From positions 8,076,065 to 8,140,064 of the forward strand of contig OZ018416.1 of the NCBI GenBank assembly GCA_963969595.1: a DNA stretch of 64,000 nucleotides, read 5' to 3'. The position numbers were made by a program, and so were the translations under genes. The notes under the pieces are model-generated. The model did not search any database. It worked only from the letters and a program-made list of their open reading frames with translations, and had not been told where the DNA came from. Position 1 is the stretch's first letter; each line of letters begins with the position of its first letter. Of the stretch, positions 59,501-64,000 are shown one piece after another. The DNA is from Neckera pumila. Taxonomy: Eukaryota; Streptophyta; Bryopsida; Hypnales; Neckeraceae.

Positions 59501-62500
59501 CGCTAATATTAGTCTGGGTCAAACTCGAATTGTAATTTCTTATTACATATACATTTATGTTGTGATGATACACAGGCCTGGAGACGGCAGCTCAGCTTAG
59601 AGAGCAGATGAGACTCGAGAATGTGGACCCTGATTCTTCTACTTACACCTTTATGATCAACATGTACAGTCGTAAGGGAATGCATAAAGAGATTATTGAC
59701 ATGTACGAACAAATGCGTTCTAGCAGCTGTGTCCCAGACAGGAACGTTTGTCATATAATCTTGACGGCTCACAGCAAATTAGGTGCATCCTTGTGAACTT
59801 TTTCTTGGTTTTGTCTCTGATTCACTGTATAATGCTAAAGTCTGACGATTGCTGAATTTCTTGAGTCTGTTCATTATTATACTGACATATAATCTCCATG
59901 AGCAGGTGATGTAAGGGGTATGTTGGACGCACATAGGCTTCTGATGGACCTGGGGCTGCAACAAGTTTCAGTGACATTCAATATAATTATGAATACACTC
60001 AACCGTTTGGGCCGCATTCGAGACGTTGAACGCTATTGGACTCTCATGCGAAAGGTTCGAGAACTTTGCTATTGTACTGTCTTCTTGAAATAGTCTACAT
60101 CGTTAATCGAAGTCTTCCATTCTTAGCAACGATAACTACTGCGGTTGGAGGACGGTTGCACATCGGCAGTACTATCACCGTCTTTTGAATTGAAGACGAA
60201 TTTTTATGTCCAGTATTTTTTGTTTCCATGTCCGTACTCACATCCCTTGTCTTGCAGAGCCGAGTGATACCAGATCTGACGACTTGCTCCATCCTAATCA
60301 ACGCCTTTGGAAAAACCCGAGAGTGGGAGAACATCGATTTGGTTCTAGCCGATATGGAAACATATGGGATCAAAGCAGATCTCATGGTTTATAACTCACT
60401 TATAAGTGTCTACGGCAAAGCAGGGCTCTTTTATGAAGTTGACCTTGTCGTTAAGTCTCTTAGAGCCGAAATTGCTCGCCGTGAAGAACTTGGGAACGAT
60501 TCCTTAGCAATGGACTTAGTTACATACAACACATTGTTGGATGTCTATGGAAAGGGGGGCCGACTTAACGACGTCATCTACTGGTTTGCTGAAATGAAGA
60601 AGGCGGGAGTGCAACCTGATGTGCTGACGTTTAACTCACTTGTAAATGCATACGGCAAAGCCAGCCATTATGATGGGGTTTGTCCTGCCTGTCCCTCAAA
60701 ATCTTGTCTTCTCTATTGTGCTATATAATACGGAGTATTTTATAAAGTTTCGTATCCTCACCTAGTCCTAATACTGTTGCTTGTCATCGTTTCAGGTGAA
60801 GGAAGTCCTTGAGCTATTTAGAGAGTATAACTACAAATCTGACTTAGTATTCTACAACACTCTGCTCTTCATGTTTGGAAGGGGCGGGCACTACGCTGAT
60901 GCGTGGAAGATTGTTGAGGATATGAAGGAAGCAGGATTTGCGCCGACTCTAGAAACTTACAACTCTCTTATCCTTGTGTTTGGTCGAGGTAGTGTTCAGC
61001 AAGGACTTCAAGTGTTTGCGGACATGATAGCATCTAACGTGGATGTAAGCTTCCGTAATCCACATACTTAGTTCACTTGAGTAATTTGCTGATTGCTCTT
61101 CCGAAATGGAAGTGTTCGTTTACACAGTTGTACCCTGTGTTCTATTTACGAATTGATGTACTTTGATGTAATGTACATTGCATGCAGCCAAACGTGGTCA
61201 CCTTTAGGCTTCTTATGGACATCCACGCAAAGAAAGGGTTGGTGGATGAATGCCTAAAAATTTACAACGAGTCGGAGAAATATCCTAACTGCAAGTTTGA
61301 CGAATCGCTGATGAGCGCGGCCTTGAGAGCGTGCTGCAACATGCGATGTATTGAGAAGGCGGAAAGTCTGGTCACGGCTGCAGAGGCTGAGGGCGTTGTC
61401 ACTCCACTGACTTGCTACAATTGGCTTGTCCTTGGTACTATTACACTCTAGACGTATTTCAAGTTCCTCTTCTCCTCCTCATGATATTCTACAGCTTTCA
61501 CCCTTTCCACTGTAGTATAAAGAATGAATCTAAAGGACTTAAATCTTGAAAACATATTGTCCACCTTTCAAGCAATTCATTTCATTTCTAGGCTTGCTGT
61601 CATTGTCAAATGAACCCAAATACAAACATGCTGACCGAAGTCTGGATGAAGGAAATAAAACACCTTTGTAACATAACATGATATCAACAATAAGAATCTG
61701 GATTCCTTTTCTTGACTCACTGTTCATTGATCTGTGCCGAAATTTAATTATATGTTTTTGATTGTAAAACTGAGGAATGTTATCTTATCAAAGAATGTTG
61801 TGTACAGGTCATGGGAAGAAAGGGCAATGGCAGGAAGCTGAAAGCATATTTGCGAGGATGAAGGCAAACAATGTCCGTCCGGGTGCTCAAAGCTTCTCCT
61901 TTTTACTTGAAGCATACAGCTTAAGTGGACAGATCCCCAAAGGCGAAAAGGTCATTGCCAGAATGAAAAAAGAGAATTTGATTTGCGGAACAGCTGGGCA
62001 CAATGCCTTGCTTCGGTTTTATATGCGGGCTGGTGATATAGGTTCCATAGTGCAAACGTATGAGATCTGTGAATCTCGAGGGCCCAAACCGAATATTAGC
62101 TCGTATGTGCCCATGATTGAAGCACTAACAAAAGAAGGAACCGTAGATGGGCGGTTATGGGGCGTTACTCAAGACCTGGAGACTGCCGGGTTTGATGCGC
62201 ATTACACTATTCATGGGGCTTTACTTTCAGCTCTTGGGCGGTGTGGACAATGCCAGGACTCAGAACGGCTGGTAGAAGCGCTCCAAAGGCTTGGCTGTTC
62301 GACAGACGTCTGCAACTTGTTCAAGGAAAGTGAGGGTAGCCTTGCTGGAGTGGATTGGTGGAAAAGGATATCTACGCTGTTCGAATCAATGGAACGAGAG
62401 GGTATCAACATGGAAGCTGAGCGGCATTACCATAATGCACTGATTGATGCTTTGTGGAGTTTTGACTACAAAATGAGAGCTCTCAAAGTGACCGAGCTCA

Positions 62501-63135
62501 GTGTCACTTTTGGAGTGTTTGGTAGCAACATCTGTCAATGGAATGAAGATTGCTGGACGTTAGATGTCCGGTTTACTGGCACTGGAGCTGCACAGATTCT
62601 CCTCCTGACATGGCTGTCAGGAATTCGGCAAGCTGTGAAATCAGGCCAGAAACTGCCACCGAAAATCAGGATTCTGCTGGCATGGGAGTGGCAGCTCAGA
62701 ACAGGTGAGACATGATTTTCTGTGATGTTTTTTCCTAAACTATCAAAATTGCTGAAACTTTGTATAACCCTTTTTTGGCAGAATGTTCTAGATTCGTCAA
62801 TGAAGTTGTAGCAATTTACTATATTTGGTGTTCATTTTGACATTTTTTTGTAGTAATGTCTACATTAGTGGCTCATTGCCCTCCAAAGCTCCCTTGATGA
62901 AATTAGCCAAGAATTTTCTCTTCTAGCCGTTTGGCTGAGTTTCATGCAATTTATTTCCACTGCAGGTGAGAACTGGGGTGCACGGGATGGCGTCTCGGCC
63001 CATTTAAATACTTTGAAAGCTCCATTTGCGTTGGTGAAGGAAGGGCAGGAGTTGGAGGCCACTGCTAGCACGTTTCGGAAATGGCTGCTCAAGGAGAAAA
63101 CGGCACAGGGTCTTGTATTCACGAGCAAAATGTAA
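56509..63135 (+). CDS. P-class pentatricopeptide repeat protein with C-terminal SMR domain, probably plastid
   Basis: Twelve exons: 56509-56758, 57193-57372, 57674-58089, 58775-58918, 59154-59454, 59576-59782, 59906-60054, 60258-60677, 60796-61044, 61188-61434, 61808-62704 and 62966-63135, about 1209 residues with all phases joining. PPR-SMR proteins act in organelle RNA metabolism or signalling (GUN1, pTAC2 and relatives). About 19 PPR motifs run from residue 335 to 1050, for example VTYNTLLDVYGKGGRLNDVI, LVFYNTLLFMFGRGGHYADA and PNVVTFRLLMDIHAKKGLVD. A degenerate SMR domain follows, with WTLDVRF near residue 1104. The N-terminus is Ser/Arg-rich with few acids, like a transit peptide. ATG context is ACCATGGC. 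For exon 5 I chose the donor at 59455, because the stronger-looking GT at 59444 puts a stop into exon 6. I cannot assign a specific orthologue. Confidence 0.9.
58255..58563 (+). other. Open reading frame inside PPR-SMR intron 3
   Basis: A 102-codon ATG frame inside the 685-bp intron 3 reads like protein (VELYLDSWWYEIGEKRYVYK, then FPEDYKNIQVLMPPEFL) but is unrecognised. A small stem (58562-58569 with 58579-58586, GATATCTC and its inverse) follows the stop immediately. The intron start and end are well supported by the flanking exons, so this is intronic or an insertion. Confidence 0.3.
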
Positions 63136-64000
63136 CATGTTCCAACAGCTGATAGCTGAATCATTCTTTCTTATTTCTATTCTTGTCTAAAAGAGCACGG
63201 CCTTGTACCTGAATCTGTGCTTCTTCTCGCTTGCAGAGATGCTTTTTCAACCCTGGTCTCTGATTTTTGTGCTTGCTTTTGAAACTATGCAATGATACGT
63301 CTGTCACGTTGATGGTGGATGTGCTTAAATCCGATCCAAATCTGTGCCCATTCCAAACCTGATTCTGTGGCTATGTGCATGATCTGTGACTTTGGTGGGG
63401 CAGGTAAATTTAGGCAACATGAGATACTTCTGAAATTTGGGAAGCATATAACTAAGATTGTGTAACTATATGCCGTAGTATAAAAAAAACATTATGTAGT
63501 GCAATAATCTCACTCCAAGGTAAGAGAAGTCTACAATCACTAATTTTTTAGTTAGCTCTGACTAATGTCAAATGTTACGGAGTATAATCTTGCAATCTAC
63601 ACAGCCAAGATTTTTCTAATGAAGTCAGCTCATTCATGTAGGAGTCTAGTGTAGTTTTGTACAATTTGTTTGGTTGAATTTCAGAAGACAAACTTTTTCA
63701 TCTCATATTTGTTCAATGTATTAAAAAATGACACATTTTGACAATTGCTACCCAAAACAAACCTCAATCCTTTATGGGTTCACAATTAATTTGATTGAAG
63801 ATTGAAATTAGTTCACATGACTACAATTTTTGTACAAGGATAGAAATAGAATTTTTAGAACACACTCAATAGCAGGGCCTAAAAGTAAAAACACAAGTTG
63901 ACTATATTGGGATAACTAATGTCTCAAGAAAATTAACTTGAAGAAGGTGGGGTATAAATTTCAAACTCTTTGATTAATTATCTGAATTCTTGAAGAATGT
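63136..64000. other. 3' flank of the PPR-SMR gene
   Basis: Probable 3' untranslated region followed by AT-rich spacer to the window edge. No further gene or element is recognised. Confidence 0.5.

Noticed and set aside
1..64000. tRNA, rRNA or other structured RNA genes
   Set aside because: I looked for A/B-box-type and tRNA-like strings and found none I could support by eye; a covariance-model scan would be needed to exclude them.

Overview
This is nuclear DNA of a land plant. Four of the five confident genes have recognisable plant orthologues: an ERD4/OSCA3-type channel, a SAL1/HAL2-type phosphatase, a SUD1/DOA10-type ubiquitin ligase and the plastid assembly factor HCF136. The fifth is a P-class PPR-SMR protein. 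All are spliced with GT-AG introns, mostly 70-900 bp, and genes are moderately GC-rich against very AT-rich intergenic DNA. The short introns and low gene density would fit a bryophyte (moss or liverwort), but that is inference; nothing in the window fixes the species.

Layout. 1-13.0 kb is gene-free and packed with small non-autonomous transposons. 13.98-18.07 kb (+) is the OSCA3/ERD4-like channel, behind a GC-rich promoter with an ABRE-type G-box. 18.1-27.0 kb is again repeat-rich. 27.23-31.08 kb (+) is SAL1, whose exon 1/intron 1 junction has been multiplied into a tandem array. 32.29-38.17 kb (-) is the SUD1/CER9/DOA10-like membrane RING-CH ligase, convergent with SAL1. 38.6-49.6 kb is accessory DNA: a decayed telobox-Myb gene duplicated in tandem, an unidentified but well-formed coding region (42.71-44.14 kb), a dead Tc1-like transposase, a GC-rich cluster of foldbacks and a satellite-like tandem array. 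49.67-54.01 kb (-) is HCF136 with a complete Tat lumen-targeting signal. 56.51-63.14 kb (+) is a 12-exon, roughly 1209-residue PPR-SMR gene, probably plastid-targeted.

The main unusual signal is in the repeats. A family of about 0.8-0.95 kb elements starts CCCCTAAAGGACC, ends in the inverse and is flanked by TTAA on both sides. At least six copies occur between 3.4 and 26.4 kb, some abutting through shared TTAA junctions. One related element sits inside a second repeat whose uninterrupted paralogue at 20.84 kb preserves the empty TTAA site. This is direct evidence for TTAA target duplication, the hallmark of piggyBac-type transposition. Other families are TA-flanked elements starting AGGTA, a long-inverted-repeat family starting ACAAAATAG, and a possible Helitron-like element.

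The genes do not form an operon-like unit. SAL1 (retrograde PAP signal, drought), the ERD4-like channel (osmotic Ca2+ entry) and SUD1 (cuticle and sterol control) are all stress-linked in other plants. HCF136 and the PPR-SMR protein serve the plastid. Their proximity is probably chance. Exon coordinates were derived by hand from splice signals, reading-frame continuity and family knowledge; no alignment or transcript evidence was available.
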